Assembly: GCA_964645555.1 (NCBI GenBank)
Contig: CAZYBP010000006.1
Span: 1 to 33,288 of the forward strand
Origin: 2-02-FULL-38-15 sp964645555
GTDB taxonomy: Bacteria; Patescibacteriota; Microgenomatia; Daviesbacterales; UBA10151
DNA: 33,288 nucleotides
Reading direction: 5' to 3'
Under the pieces are notes generated by a model. It searched no databases and was not told the origin of the DNA. It saw nothing but the letters and a program-made list of their open reading frames with translations. Shown piece after piece: positions 12,001 to 17,107 of this stretch. Every line of letters starts with the position of its first letter. Positions within the stretch are counted from its first letter, which is position 1. The translations under genes were made by a program, and so were the position numbers.

Positions 12001-14092
12001 AACTGGACCTGCGGTAAAACTGGAAATAACAGGTGGTGATGCGGAATTAGTCCGTTTATCCTCTACCAATACCACTGGCAGCCCTAAGCTTACCTTTTAC
12101 CAAGGCTTGACAACTGAACGGGCATTTTTCCAATACCAAGATGCTGATGATAGTTTTGACATCAATACTGATGCTGATATTGACTTTATGCCCAATAATA
12201 CCCGGGCCATGAGAATTGCTGTAGGCGGTAATGTGGGTATTGGTACAACTACAGCCGGGACAACATTACAAGTCAATGGTGGAGCAATACTTTGGCCATC
12301 AACTACTGCATTAAATCTACCTCCAGGTACCAGTTTGGCAACATTTGGTAATGTAGGCATTGGCACAACTACTGCAAATTCCAACCTTTCTGTAATAGGT
12401 AATGCCTCAATTGGAGTAGATTATGGAGGATATGTAGCTCCCACTAATGGGTTAATTATTCAAGGGAATGTGGGTATTAATAATACTGCTCCCTCATACC
12501 ATTTGGATGTAGCAGGAGGAGCAAGGTTTGGTTGTGCTGATACCACCTGGAATTCCGGTCCTGTTACCTCCTGTTCAGATATAGCTGAGGTTTATCAATC
12601 AGATGGGACTACTGAGGCAGGAGATATTATCTCTATCAGCTCCACTCAAAATATTGTAACTAAATCTATGAAGGCATATCAAAATAATATTATCGGAGTC
12701 CACTCTACTTCCCCAGGATTACTTGTTGGTGGAGAAACCATCTTAGGAGATAGTTCTAAATCGCTGACAGATGGCAAAATCCCTGTAGCCTTAGCCGGTA
12801 GAGTACCTGTTAAAATTGCTACTTCCTCTGCTGCGATTAATGCCGGAGATTACCTAACCTCTGCTGATGAAGCAGGTAAAGCTATGAAGGCAACTAGACC
12901 CGGTGAAGTAATTGGTCAGGCTCTAGAATCTTGGAATCCTGATTCAAACCAAGACAAGATTATGGTATTTGTTAAGGTCTCTTTCGCCGACCCAACTAAC
13001 TTCTTCTCTGCTTTAAGCATGGATGATCAAGGTAACTTAATTATGCCCAAGATTAAAGTCTCTTCCTTAATGCTGGAAAATTATGGTATGGGTTCATTAT
13101 CTGAGGCAACAGGTTCAGGACAATTAACTTCCTCTTCTTCTGATCCATTCTCCACCAGTGTTAAAACTTCCTCATCTTTTACTGACTTAGGAGGCAAGCT
13201 TGCATCCATTGAGACTGCCTTAAACCAGGTTACAACCAAGTTAGACTTGGCTAATGCTAAAATTGAGGATCTGGAGTCTAGAGTCAAGAGTCTAGAGTCT
13301 AGTCAAAGTGCCAGTATTGCTACTTCTTCTTCTGCTGTACTGGTTCCGGCTACAAGTTCTGCACAAATAGCTAGTCCATCAGCCAATATTGCCACATCAT
13401 CAGCTCAAGTGGCTACTTCCAGTGCCCAGGAAGCTACCAACTCTGCACTCTTAACTCAAAACTCTACACTCAATCTAACTCCTCCGGAAATTCTATTGGC
13501 AACCTCTTCTGCTACCATTACTAACTTAAATGTTCAATCTGAGGCCACTATCTCTGGCATGTTAAAAGCATATGAGGCCCAAATCCAGGATAACTTTAAA
13601 GTATTTGGTAATACTACTCTAAGTAATACTACTATTGCTGGAGATTTAACAGTTGATGGAACATTTTCTATTACCAATGGTAATGAAATTAATGTAATAG
13701 GCAATCCTTCAACAAGCTCAGGATACAATACTGGCGTATTGTACCTGCAAAAATCATTCCTTGCCCAGGGTTTGGATATCTTCAACGGTAAGGTCACCAT
13801 AGATAAAACAGGCAACTTAGTCGCTGTTACCTTAAATGCTGACCAAATCAGGATTAATGCCGGCAAGTCTACGGGTTCTGCCACCCTACTTTCAGGACAA
13901 ACAGATGTAATTGTAGAAAATGATTATGTTGAAGAAGATTCCATCATTATTTTGACACCTCAAACAGTTACTAACCAACCTCTAGCTATAGCTGACAGAA
14001 TCAGGGGTGGATTCCTGGTTAAAATCTCTCACCCGGAAACCTTTGATATCCGCTTTGACTACTTAATAATAGGGGTAAATAAACTATTGTAA
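2..14092 (+). CDS. Giant modular surface/adhesin-like protein, 5' end outside window
   Basis: The frame is open from base 2, so the first possible start (GTG at 80) is internal and at least 4696 residues are encoded. In order I see: many repeats of the type GNVGIGTT.P...L.V.G, as in phage tail fibres and trimeric adhesins; a YadA-head-like stretch (about 1061-1435) with repeated SVALG/NTASG units; a glycine-rich block (about 3030-3840); a propeller-like module with a LamG/concanavalin-like domain (4228-6400); a second copy of that module (6655-8850); a second glycine-rich block (10240-11040); more GNVGIG repeats; a 'SDIAEVY...GDIISI...GDYLTS' domain (12570-12995); a coiled coil (about 13180-13310); Ser/Ala-rich low complexity; and a beta-rich C-terminal domain. 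Sparse, apparently paired cysteines fit an extracellular location. No LPXTG motif or C-terminal membrane segment is visible. The stop lies 16 bases from the convergent PEGA gene. Function is inferred: attachment or cell-surface structure. Confidence 0.9.
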   Translation, partial: TSSTEAARFDGNGNLGIGTTSPGGKFVVASGNTGIGFTSPSAKLHVLQTAAANALRVDDVANDSTPFLIDADGNVGIANSAPSYTLDVIGTGRLSSNLAVGGAGLIGFTTTSAALAPTNGLAVSGNVGIGTTTADYNLSVIGTGNITGNVGIGTSLTVTSSSLLDSLQVTKSISGATLGISGDTSLTGNVGIGNSLVVSSLANLANLNVTGNTTLNTLEVSGATNLSGNLTTSGVFLASNGTASAPAYSFSNDPDSGLRRIGANLIALTTNGDGSLQSGTTINGLSINSNGNVGIGTTNPAALLTVTNGAILATGTTGATPTSGAGTRLMWIPAKGAFRAGAVTGTAWDDSNIGTNSIALGLNNTASATGSFAAGSSNTASYLNAVALGSGNTASQEGAFAAGYSNTASGLGSVALGEGSTASAQDAIAIGRIAQATGAYSVALGRQSTASGTDSFAVGRYTTAGSADNTFVLGLGISGANPLTNNTTQSLMIGFNSNIPTVFVGPGSGIGTVGKMGVGTASPTNLFHVSGGNVGIGVTTAISTLAVNGNSTIGWGLTGVAGPTNGLGVLGNVGVGTTTADYNLSVIGTGNFTGNVGIGGSLTVSSLSTFSGNLVPSVDDTYDLGSDSLRWKDAYLGPGTLHIGTSSSDEYTLSYDTTSNSLGFNVNGSGTNEVVFDSNGNVGIGFTTPSVLLDVYGTSQLRGSSTTVGLTVTGAGNIGIGLTAPSQAFQIGSGAQALVYNSTLGYLGIGITSPSNKLEVYGGTAQITDTSEIDGTGADGACSIDNGTTVTLDAASSNTCVSRANADAVNFSITSTLSSGASTINLGATPTGLAAGDEILIINLRDPNNLDATYYGYVVESTATSGDATTLTDTTQSWTTNAYANMTVAITSGTGIGQQRTISSNDATSLTVSSSWTTNPDSTSVYKILDPNDWANNINQIKVGQYETHYITSISGNVLTLDKPLTNTYDGSTGKYTIMIQRIPNYSSVTVSGTMTISAFSTSTGKGGVLFFRSNGAVTVNSGGSINANGVGYAGGTANGGGGATYNGTGGAGGATSSDGAAGQGGGGGNGSDFVAPLAVGGAGTIGGAGGGGGNETRDPGGGGGGGYGGVGSGGKAYSQSSHPNNGSDGSGNIGGNGGYSNGSSNNGGNGGGGGGGGSYGAADLSHLYLGTGGGGGGGGTSNVGGTGGAGGGILFVGATSITVNGTVSANGSNGSNKQSGWGAGGGGGSGGSIHIRTSTANLGSSLVTATGGTGGTGGESTGGTNNGGAAGNGRVRVDSLSVSGASSPTIGYSGSLSPSLLINRSASFGDLLGLQYAGVDKFRVDTLGNMIVAGNVGIGTSLPTQALQVNTSNSNPFVVTSAGNVGIGNSVPTAALDILSSATTTNVLNLSATSLTSGNFINMKSVSNRNAFTFSDSDQTIAGQVDQVTSGMTNANDVFVYDTTKDWDGGKWRYDDRAKTSSWYNETIDNTGAACTNDTDDRCGRREFPEKAIIVATNTDVYIFDAKDNTQWMNFDEGSNYAIPSTDHKAVYALNGRLYIAGSVGLAVIDFTQDRAEIYNASGLYARVGTLDGRNTTTEIVLVNASPTSLTTLRDVHVRAINGKTYIAEAGNTAVTVIDETASTSKDYSDVTSDSYTNAWLDGEGNLWALNTTSDQLEKWNKVIDDTTDETNGTPDNTWDETTTPALWSSTPNFSTTAPDTLVGTDGTSTVDGRSPTLYIGHSLGLTVLNTKSGDETNSSAKYYTSSQITEEMTGDIRSMWSMNETASLTTSGTDIADKSIQANKLMTMDGADANDITSASGAVRGTGLTLDGTDDYLCSDTDDDTTCDDNADFDFAASDNFTIGAWFKHDTIAAQQNIISKGDGTVSGYAIYMDASGDMCFGVDDDATFTPDDAPCSTSGTDYDDNQWHQVVAVKNGATAATIFVDGVRVGRDASIAATGTLANSGALRIGTNLGATGNFWTGSVDDVFVTAEALSASQIRSLYEAGRRAANNHTAGRIDADSLSADSYQQLVGSVNLVQAIEVDDSKEFLYVGTRDSSTNTGALTVLGVKSDSVVDFYSNANSNKAVDTGTAGSASIAAADQDILALGVSGTPTHAYNSGSSVTDTSGTLAIIYDDGGTGTTGNALWMESSGYSLYSTLTNLTSPELVKNDLLATNTLRVTAQDLNQRTSSTVTNTDINNTVFEVNAKPATGGNLLKLTLNGDSVGNVNPLTIQQDQRNMLALNDRDLTLGGHTDLITQSGITNVFVYDTSKDTDGGRWTDDERARASSWYNETIDNTSPNCVKDTDDRCGQRAFPKKAILVATTTKLYIYDAKDNTLWMDFRKGSGATEQMIGPTTNSSGRAIYALNGKIYYGNNGTVGGLYVIDFKTERAKKYNATNDYYGDKNIGSRNSTVTWTADVSSPLVNTVVNDVHTQIVNGKTYVAVGTDAGTSVINETDSVVYSYSDVSSDDSNAVWIDKKGDLWALNETQSQLERWTSVVTDSASETAGTPDNTWDETTTPALTPGAAAPTIQVAPDDLYVTEGTSTVDGKSPTVYVGYTQASVTAAVLNTKSGDETNGSIKYYSNATTTIGGMITEELIGDIRNMMPFTDVGDPAINTTLGTSDTDISTKGNAWTTIATTPTRSSASGTSPGGVRGSALDFDGSASYICTGTTGTCADDADLDSGGTTWSFGGWFRRDADGSATEVIMGKWGEAAADQAYKIQLSSGDLVQCLTNTSANKTSASTATYTDTTDFHQVVCSYDGTSQRLYVDGVLVDTDAQTGNITNSSVAATIGADLSGTSNAAANFFNGDIDETFITAETLTASQIKHMYQVGLRALQNHDTSNDTDSDGATDNDTLQSLYTVTSATALNSVRAVTVDDSNSYLFIGSNNGSDAGGISVIGLNSDTREDVYASDNAATDKNDDDTNDPFTDDDYVSISVSGNVGPSAQRAGRALGGSIALANSAEFYVETKDTSLQEFFANSYNPFGTNLNQSNLVVDSKFSIVNQISSKLDGLTFGTTNDTYLAEAFRVDNYGGFLSRSLLNSTTAMQFQNASGLTALNIDTTNLRVGIGTTGPTNKLDINGAVAIGSYAGSTTTTAPSNGLIVSGNVGIGTSIPLSVLDVSGTVQLRGSSSTLGLTITSAGNIGIGFTNPSQLFQIGSGASALVYVAAGNLGIGTTSPTNSLEVYGGTTKLTDTTDLDGNGSDGACTVDVSTTVTLDAASSNTCVSRANADAVNFSITSTLSSGASTINLGATPTGLAAGDEILIINLRDPNNLDATYYGYVVESTATSGDATTLTDTTQSWTTNAYANMTVAITSGAGKGQQRTISSNTGTVLTVSSSWTENPDNTSQYKILDPNAWANNINSIKVGQYETRFITSISGNVLTLDKPLTNTYDGSTGKYTIMVQRIPNYSSVTVNGTMTIGAFSTSTGKGGVLFFRSTGVVNVNSGGSITATGKGYTGATVNSGTSWGGEGGITYNGTAGRGTKYSNNSATSGQGGGGGTYSKLSADRGNPGAGTIGGAGGGGNFDSNYGAGGGAGYGGVGSGGATDGANGSNTIGGNGGGLTVTGYANGGGGGGTYGTTNLSRLLLGSGGGAGAETTTGLGDGGNGGGIVFISASTVTNSGSISSDGANGGTVTPSSNGSGGGGGSGGSILIRASSMTLGTSLVSASAGSGGGGTKTGGAGGTGRIRLDYDTASGTTSPAVGYIGSLSAPSLLVNRTHSTGDILSLQYIGTEKFKVDSSGNILSATGSLWKPLVDSTTALGIGNSAGTSFVSFDTQNSRVGIGTTGPGSTLTVIGNVGIGTSAAGASIQSNGGAIFWPTTASLSLASGTSLGTYGNIGVGTTTADYNLSVIGTGNFTGNVGIGGSLTVSSLSTFSGNLVPSVNDTYDLGSDSKRWKDAYLGPGTLHIGTSNTDEYTLSYDTTSNYLGFNVNGSGNAEVVMDSNGNLGVGTITPTSLLHLKGADPKLTLEDSTGGQVDFDIQATSSKLIFVQNNTPRLMGGFDDNGNLGIATTGPAVKLEITGGDAELVRLSSTNTTGSPKLTFYQGLTTERAFFQYQDADDSFDINTDADIDFMPNNTRAMRIAVGGNVGIGTTTAGTTLQVNGGAILWPSTTALNLPPGTSLATFGNVGIGTTTANSNLSVIGNASIGVDYGGYVAPTNGLIIQGNVGINNTAPSYHLDVAGGARFGCADTTWNSGPVTSCSDIAEVYQSDGTTEAGDIISISSTQNIVTKSMKAYQNNIIGVHSTSPGLLVGGETILGDSSKSLTDGKIPVALAGRVPVKIATSSAAINAGDYLTSADEAGKAMKATRPGEVIGQALESWNPDSNQDKIMVFVKVSFADPTNFFSALSMDDQGNLIMPKIKVSSLMLENYGMGSLSEATGSGQLTSSSSDPFSTSVKTSSSFTDLGGKLASIETALNQVTTKLDLANAKIEDLESRVKSLESSQSASIATSSSAVLVPATSSAQIASPSANIATSSAQVATSSAQEATNSALLTQNSTLNLTPPEILLATSSATITNLNVQSEATISGMLKAYEAQIQDNFKVFGNTTLSNTTIAGDLTVDGTFSITNGNEINVIGNPSTSSGYNTGVLYLQKSFLAQGLDIFNGKVTIDKTGNLVAVTLNADQIRINAGKSTGSATLLSGQTDVIVENDYVEEDSIIILTPQTVTNQPLAIADRIRGGFLVKISHPETFDIRFDYLIIGVNKLL
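1061..1435 (+). other. YadA-head-like repeat stretch inside the giant gene
   Basis: About eight units of 14-16 residues alternate patterns such as SIALG, SFAAG, AVALG and NTASG. This is the signature of the left-handed beta-roll head of trimeric autotransporter adhesins (YadA/Hia type). It suggests that this part of the giant protein may trimerise and act in binding. No autotransporter membrane anchor follows. Confidence 0.7.
2393..2667 (+). repeat. 275-bp exact direct repeat, copy 1
   Basis: Read base by base, this segment is identical to 9626-9900. It encodes the segment beginning NTCVSRANADAVNF and ending near ANMTVA. The flanking sequence differs at synonymous and non-synonymous positions, so identity stops abruptly on both sides. 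Confidence 0.9.
3030..3840 (+). repeat. Glycine-rich block, copy 1
   Basis: The translation is dominated by GG, GGGG and GGxG runs with scattered Asn, Ser and Thr, encoded by gga/ggt-rich DNA. It follows a beta-rich segment ending in a 'GKYTIMIQRIPNYSSVTV' stretch. A second, diverged copy lies at 10240-11040 in the same module order. The skewed composition opens long spurious frames on both strands here. Confidence 0.8.
4228..6400 (+). repeat. Propeller-like plus LamG module, copy 1
   Basis: The segment carries blade-like repeats (VFVYDT.KD, VYIFDAKDN, LYIAGS.GLAVIDF, LWALN) followed by a LamG/concanavalin-like domain at about 5400-5960. That domain shows LTLDGTDDY, FTIGAWFK, WHQVVAVKNG, IFVDGVRVG, GSVDDVFV and LSASQIRSLYEAG, the usual order for LamG-3 domains. 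Another blade-like segment (EFLYVGTRD) follows, so the LamG domain appears inserted in the propeller. Carbohydrate or host-surface binding is a family-based inference. Confidence 0.7.
6655..8850 (+). repeat. Propeller-like plus LamG module, copy 2
   Basis: The same order as the first module: VFVYDTSKD, LYIYDAKDN, IYALNGKIYYG, LWALNETQSQLERW, then a LamG-like domain at about 7900-8470 (ALDFDGSASY, WSFGGWFR, FHQVVCSYDG, LYVDGVLVD, GDIDETFI, LTASQIKHMYQ), then a closing blade (SYLFIGSNNG). The two modules are diverged across much of their length but clearly derive from a tandem duplication of about 2.4 kb. Confidence 0.7.
9626..9900 (+). repeat. 275-bp exact direct repeat, copy 2
   Basis: Identical to 2393-2667 and in the same reading frame, 7233 bases downstream. 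A further shorter identical tract lies just beyond in both copies (around 2869-2925 and 10099-10155), which suggests recent gene conversion or recombination between the two copies of the module. Confidence 0.9.
10240..11040 (+). repeat. Glycine-rich block, copy 2
   Basis: This is the second glycine-rich block of the giant gene. It matches the copy at 3030-3840 in order and flanking segments but is diverged in sequence. Both blocks end in a related '...GRxRxD...S.ASSPTxGY.GSLS'-like segment followed by 'LLVNR.....GDxLxLQY'. Confidence 0.75.
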
Positions 14093-14108
14093 CCTAACTA
14101 TCCTTAAT

Positions 14109-15230
14109 CTATTTCAGGTTTATACCATATAGGTTTGGCTCTGAAGCTGTAGGAGTGGGGAAAGAACTGACTATCACAAGTCTTGAGGAATCCGGCCAGG
14201 GCACCACAAAATCATCCAAAAAACTTCCCGCATAAATTATTGCTTTATTACTTCCGTCAAAATCTACCAGTGAGACACTTTTATCCTCTACCAATATAAT
14301 ATGTCTTGAGTCAGGCAACCAACTGTAGATCTTAGCTGCAGGTAAGCCATAATCTTTGCTTTCTTCCAAATCATAAACTTTAATTTCTGAGGTGGCGTCT
14401 TTTTTGGCCATGAATTTTGTTTCATCAGGTGACCAGCGTAAAAACGCAGAATCAGAGGCTACTTTTCTATATTTTACATCCTTGATACTTTGGATACTCA
14501 ACTCATCTTTGGCTTTTTTGTCATCTTCCCAAGACTTTAAAGTAGCAGAAAGTATGGGAGTAATGTCTCTTGGATCCTGATTTAACTTATCAGCATCTAA
14601 AAGATAATTATTCTGGCCAACTGTGGCCAATATCTGCTTTGAGTCAGCAGACCATTTTAAAGTAGCCTTAGAAAAATCTGCTACTGTTGTAGCAGCAATT
14701 TGGTGAGGCTCCGATGATCTGGCAAAGGCAATCGGTTGATTATTACTCATTGTCCATACCCAAACTCCTACTTTTTTGGCAGCTGTACCAGTCATATTGG
14801 TAGCGGAAACTATGTAGGCAAATTTTGTTTCATCAGGTGACAAAACCGGATTTGAAACTCCATTGAAAGTTAACGGATAAATGGTGGGGATAGCTGGAAA
14901 AAGGGTTATTTTTATCTCGCTAACCAGCCCTTCCTTGACTGTAACTTGTTTCTCCCATGGTATAAAGCCTTCTTTTACTACTTTAATGGAATAACCTTTG
15001 GGAGACAGTGAAGAAATCGTAGCATTGGTGGCTGTTGTCAAGTGCCCGTCCACATAAACAGAGGCAGAATCGGGTTGAGAAGTAATGGAAATTATACCGG
15101 TACCAACAATTCTCTTTTCTTTAGCGGAAAAGGTATAACCTTTGGCAAAAAAAATAGCCACTCCGGCAGCAATGGCAATAATCACTAAAGTAATTATGGT
15201 AATAATGAAGCGCTTAGACATTAATTTCAT
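14109..15230 (-). CDS. Membrane-anchored PEGA-domain beta-propeller protein
   Basis: 373 residues. An N-terminal membrane segment (about residues 7-29) is followed by a PEGA domain (about 47-110; SQPDSASVYVDG, GYSIKVVKEGF) and then WD40/TolB-like repeats with the PD40 signature (SPDETKFAY, WSADSKQIL, WSPDETKFM, WLPDSRHIIL). The topology places PEGA and propeller outside the cell. It lies 8 bases after the sortase stop on the same strand, so the two are probably one transcript. A second ATG, at 15221 (codon 4, giving MSKRF as in the sortase), is an equally good start: a TATAAT box at 15233-15238 sits too close to 15230. The exact role is unknown; PEGA proteins are often cell-surface structural or binding proteins. 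Confidence 0.85.
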   Translation of the reverse strand: MKLMSKRFIITIITLVIIAIAAGVAIFFAKGYTFSAKEKRIVGTGIISITSQPDSASVYVDGHLTTATNATISSLSPKGYSIKVVKEGFIPWEKQVTVKEGLVSEIKITLFPAIPTIYPLTFNGVSNPVLSPDETKFAYIVSATNMTGTAAKKVGVWVWTMSNNQPIAFARSSEPHQIAATTVADFSKATLKWSADSKQILATVGQNNYLLDADKLNQDPRDITPILSATLKSWEDDKKAKDELSIQSIKDVKYRKVASDSAFLRWSPDETKFMAKKDATSEIKVYDLEESKDYGLPAAKIYSWLPDSRHIILVEDKSVSLVDFDGSNKAIIYAGSFLDDFVVPWPDSSRLVIVSSFPTPTASEPNLYGINLK

Positions 15231-15238
15231 ATATTATA

Positions 15239-15916
15239 CTAGCTATTAACCAATTTTGCTCTGACAATTAGTCTATTTAACAATGTTCCGGGTGGATCAC
15301 AGGTTTGTAAAGTTAAAACAGGCTCATTATAACGGTTAGTCAAATAGGAAACATCAGTTGGTGAGACTATAGCTTTATCAAAAACTATATAGTCATATCT
15401 TTTATTTTGATAAAAGATAATCACCCTATCCCCGGCCTCAAGCTCTCTTAAGAGATAAAAGATGGCATTAAACCGGACAATATTCCAGGGTGCATCTGTG
15501 GAATGAGAAAAAAGGTATAAATTTCCTGGTTGTCCGGGAGGAGTAGAGCCTAAAGCCTCAGCCACCCCTTGGGTTAAAGCTCCTACATATTCACTTTCAC
15601 TGGCCGGATTAACATTAGGAATGATTTTAGCATTGGCGTTTATTTTCTCAATGACTATACCAAAGTCAGTGGCCACCGGCACAATTTGATTGTCCGAGGA
15701 TTTAACATTGTCAAAGTTGTTAGGACCACCATTATCTTGGGTAGAAGTTGTAACAGTAGCAATTGTTCTTTTGACTCCAAAGACGCGGTCTAGCCGGTAT
15801 TTAAATTCTGATTGCACTAGTGGTCCCAACATAAAAAAAAAGGCAATTAAGCCGATGAAAAATAATAGGTAACCTGAAAATCTAACAGCCAGTATTAGCT
15901 TGAAACGTTTGGACAT
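15239..15916 (-). CDS. Sortase, probably class D/E-like
   Basis: 225 residues. There is one N-terminal membrane segment (about residues 11-31), a linker, and a sortase fold. The catalytic residues are visible: His138 in LFSHST, Cys206 in TLQTCDPPG and Arg215 in LNRLIVRA. The TLxTC...R arrangement is the sortase signature, and the 'DPPGT' after the cysteine recalls class D/E enzymes. The enzyme would cleave a sorting motif and attach surface proteins on the outer face of the membrane. It sits upstream of the PEGA protein and only 7 bases after the 3' end of a tRNA gene. The neighbouring giant protein shows no LPXTG-like motif at its C-terminus, so the substrate is not evident. Confidence 0.9.
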   Translation of the reverse strand: MSKRFKLILAVRFSGYLLFFIGLIAFFFMLGPLVQSEFKYRLDRVFGVKRTIATVTTSTQDNGGPNNFDNVKSSDNQIVPVATDFGIVIEKINANAKIIPNVNPASESEYVGALTQGVAEALGSTPPGQPGNLYLFSHSTDAPWNIVRFNAIFYLLRELEAGDRVIIFYQNKRYDYIVFDKAIVSPTDVSYLTNRYNEPVLTLQTCDPPGTLLNRLIVRAKLVNS

Positions 15917-15923
15917 TTTTTTG

Positions 15924-15996
15924 TACCCCTGGAGGGAATTGCACCCCCGACCAACTTCTTAGGACGAAGCTGCTCTGTCTACTGAGCTACAGGGGC
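15924..15996 (-). tRNA. tRNA-Arg (anticodon CCT)
   Basis: On the minus strand the 73 bases fold as a cloverleaf. The acceptor GCCCCTG pairs with CAGGGGT, the D stem is GCTC/GAGC, the anticodon stem is GCTTC/GAAGT with loop GTCCTAA (anticodon CCT), and the T stem is GGGGG/CCCTC. CCA is not encoded. The T loop reads TGCAATT, with G instead of T at position 55. It would decode AGG. Confidence 0.9.
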
Positions 15997-16031
15997 TTAG
16001 TAGAACTATGTAATTTTAACATTTTACAAGG

Positions 16032-16037
16032 TATAAT
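16032..16037 (+). promoter_or_regulatory. -10 box of tRNA-Pro
   Basis: A perfect TATAAT lies 8 bases before the first base of the tRNA. No good -35 hexamer is seen at the usual distance. Confidence 0.5.
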
Positions 16038-16045
16038 TTAAGCTT

Positions 16046-16118
16046 CGGAGTGTAGGTCATCGGTAGACCGCCGGCATCGGGAGCCGGAAGCAGCTGGGTT
16101 CAATTCCCGCCACTCCGA
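16046..16118 (+). tRNA. tRNA-Pro (anticodon CGG)
   Basis: Cloverleaf with acceptor CGGAGTG/CACTCCG, D stem GGTC/GACC, anticodon stem CCGGC/GCCGG, loop ATCGGGA (anticodon CGG at 16078-16080, G37) and T loop TTCAATT. The first base pair C1-G72 and A73 fit tRNA-Pro. The outer T-stem pair is C-C. CCA is not encoded. Confidence 0.92.
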
Positions 16119-16144
16119 CTTAAATGGAATAAACTAGATCATTT

Positions 16145-16157
16145 AGGTATAATACCT
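16145..16157 (+). promoter_or_regulatory. -10 box inside a 13-base palindrome, small membrane protein
   Basis: AGGTATAATACCT is symmetric about its central base and contains TATAAT (16148-16153). The ATG follows 6 bases later, so the transcript would be leaderless. The symmetry around the -10 could be an operator. Confidence 0.45.
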
Positions 16158-16159
16158 AT

Positions 16160-16492
16160 ATGACCGAAGGAATAGACACACATCCAGAAGCGATAGCTGA
16201 ACGTACACCCCTTTCTCATAATGATCCAATTATGAGACCTCTCCTGGAAAAATTAGGTTCTGCCTTCCAATGGGTAAAAAGAAAAATTCTGCCTCTAACT
16301 CTTTTATCTCTGGGTATTACCGGATCAATCATAGGTGCAAAATTGCTAGAAGCAAGTGCACCTGCTACTTTCTATACCAGCTTCTTGGCTATACCTAATC
16401 CTATATCACAAACGTTAATAGGAGCAACCTTACTTACAACCTCCTGTACCCTAGGGCTAATCGGAGCAGGAATGATGAGTATGAAAGACTAA
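16160..16492 (+). CDS. Small two-helix membrane protein, unknown function
   Basis: 110 residues. A hydrophilic N-terminus of about 40 residues (ending VKRKI) is followed by a membrane segment at about 44-64 (LPLTLLSLGITGSIIGAKLL) and a second at about 82-106, with a short charged tail. I recognise no family. The start is supported by a TATAAT box ending 6 bases upstream. The gene converges on ndk with 12 bases between the stops. The N-terminus is probably cytoplasmic because of the basic KRK before the first helix. Confidence 0.7.
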   Translation: MTEGIDTHPEAIAERTPLSHNDPIMRPLLEKLGSAFQWVKRKILPLTLLSLGITGSIIGAKLLEASAPATFYTSFLAIPNPISQTLIGATLLTTSCTLGLIGAGMMSMKD

Positions 16493-16504
16493 CGAAGACA
16501 AGCC

Positions 16505-17011
16505 TTATTTTTCTCCAAACCAAAGGTTGATTTCTTTTTCTGCTTCTTCGGGGTTACCTGAGGCATGAATTAAATTCCAGACAGGTCTTTCTTCTCTATT
16601 GGCATCCAAGATATTATCTGTGCCCAAGTCTCCTCTAATCGTCCCTTTTTCAGCAGTTGCAGGGTCTGTAAAACCTGTAGTTTTGCGGGCCACTGCCACA
16701 GCATCTTCTCCTTCTAAAAGTAAAGCCACAATTGGCCCTGAAGTGATAAATTTTCTAAGCCAGGTAACTACTTTTCTGCCTTGATCTTCAGCGGAAGTGA
16801 CTGCTTGCCCGGCAGCAATGGTTTTTTCACCGATTGATTTAAGGTAATCAGGATCCATCGGATAATGTTTCTCAACTATCTCAAGCGGAGCCATGATCTC
16901 TTTTTTCTTAACAACCTTCAGACCAGCTGCTTCATAGCGGCGGATAATTTCATCAGTTAAACCTCTTTGTACACCATCAGGCTTAATGATAATCAGTGTT
17001 TGCTGTAACAT
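16505..17011 (-). CDS. ndk: Nucleoside diphosphate kinase
   Basis: 168 residues from the ATG at 17011. The enzyme transfers the gamma phosphate between nucleoside triphosphates and diphosphates through a phospho-histidine. The sequence shows the N-terminal TLIIIKPDGVQRG, the central TGFTDPATAEKGTIRGDLG, and the catalytic His149 in NLIHASGNPEEAEKEI. This replaces the common HGSDS with HASGN. It is somewhat longer than the usual 140-150 residues because of an insertion around the 'YPMDPDYLKSIGEK' region. An ATG at 17029 in the same frame is less likely, because the -10 box TATAAT (17021-17026) overlaps those codons. Confidence 0.93.
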   Translation of the reverse strand: MLQQTLIIIKPDGVQRGLTDEIIRRYEAAGLKVVKKKEIMAPLEIVEKHYPMDPDYLKSIGEKTIAAGQAVTSAEDQGRKVVTWLRKFITSGPIVALLLEGEDAVAVARKTTGFTDPATAEKGTIRGDLGTDNILDANREERPVWNLIHASGNPEEAEKEINLWFGEK

Positions 17012-17020
17012 ATTCAAATC

Positions 17021-17026
17021 ATTATA
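17021..17026 (-). promoter_or_regulatory. -10 box of ndk, decides the start
   Basis: TATAAT on the minus strand ends 9 bases before the ATG at 17011. Transcription would begin about 3 bases upstream of that ATG, so the upstream in-frame ATG at 17029 would not be in the mRNA. Confidence 0.55.
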
Positions 17027-17107
17027 CACAAGAAAGTTAAAAGTTTAAAGTGCTCCCCTTGTTGACTCATCGAAGCGGACAAAGTTATGGTAATTTTGAA
17101 TTTTGAA

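Noticed and set aside
14040..14092. LPXTG or similar sorting signal at the end of the giant protein
   Set aside because: The C-terminus ends in a beta-rich sequence (FDYLIIGVNKLL) with no LPXTG, hydrophobic helix or basic tail.
16160..16492. Two-helix membrane protein as a missing F0 subunit
   Set aside because: No c-type loop, no acidic residue in the helices, no subunit a arginine motif, and 8 kb from the operon.
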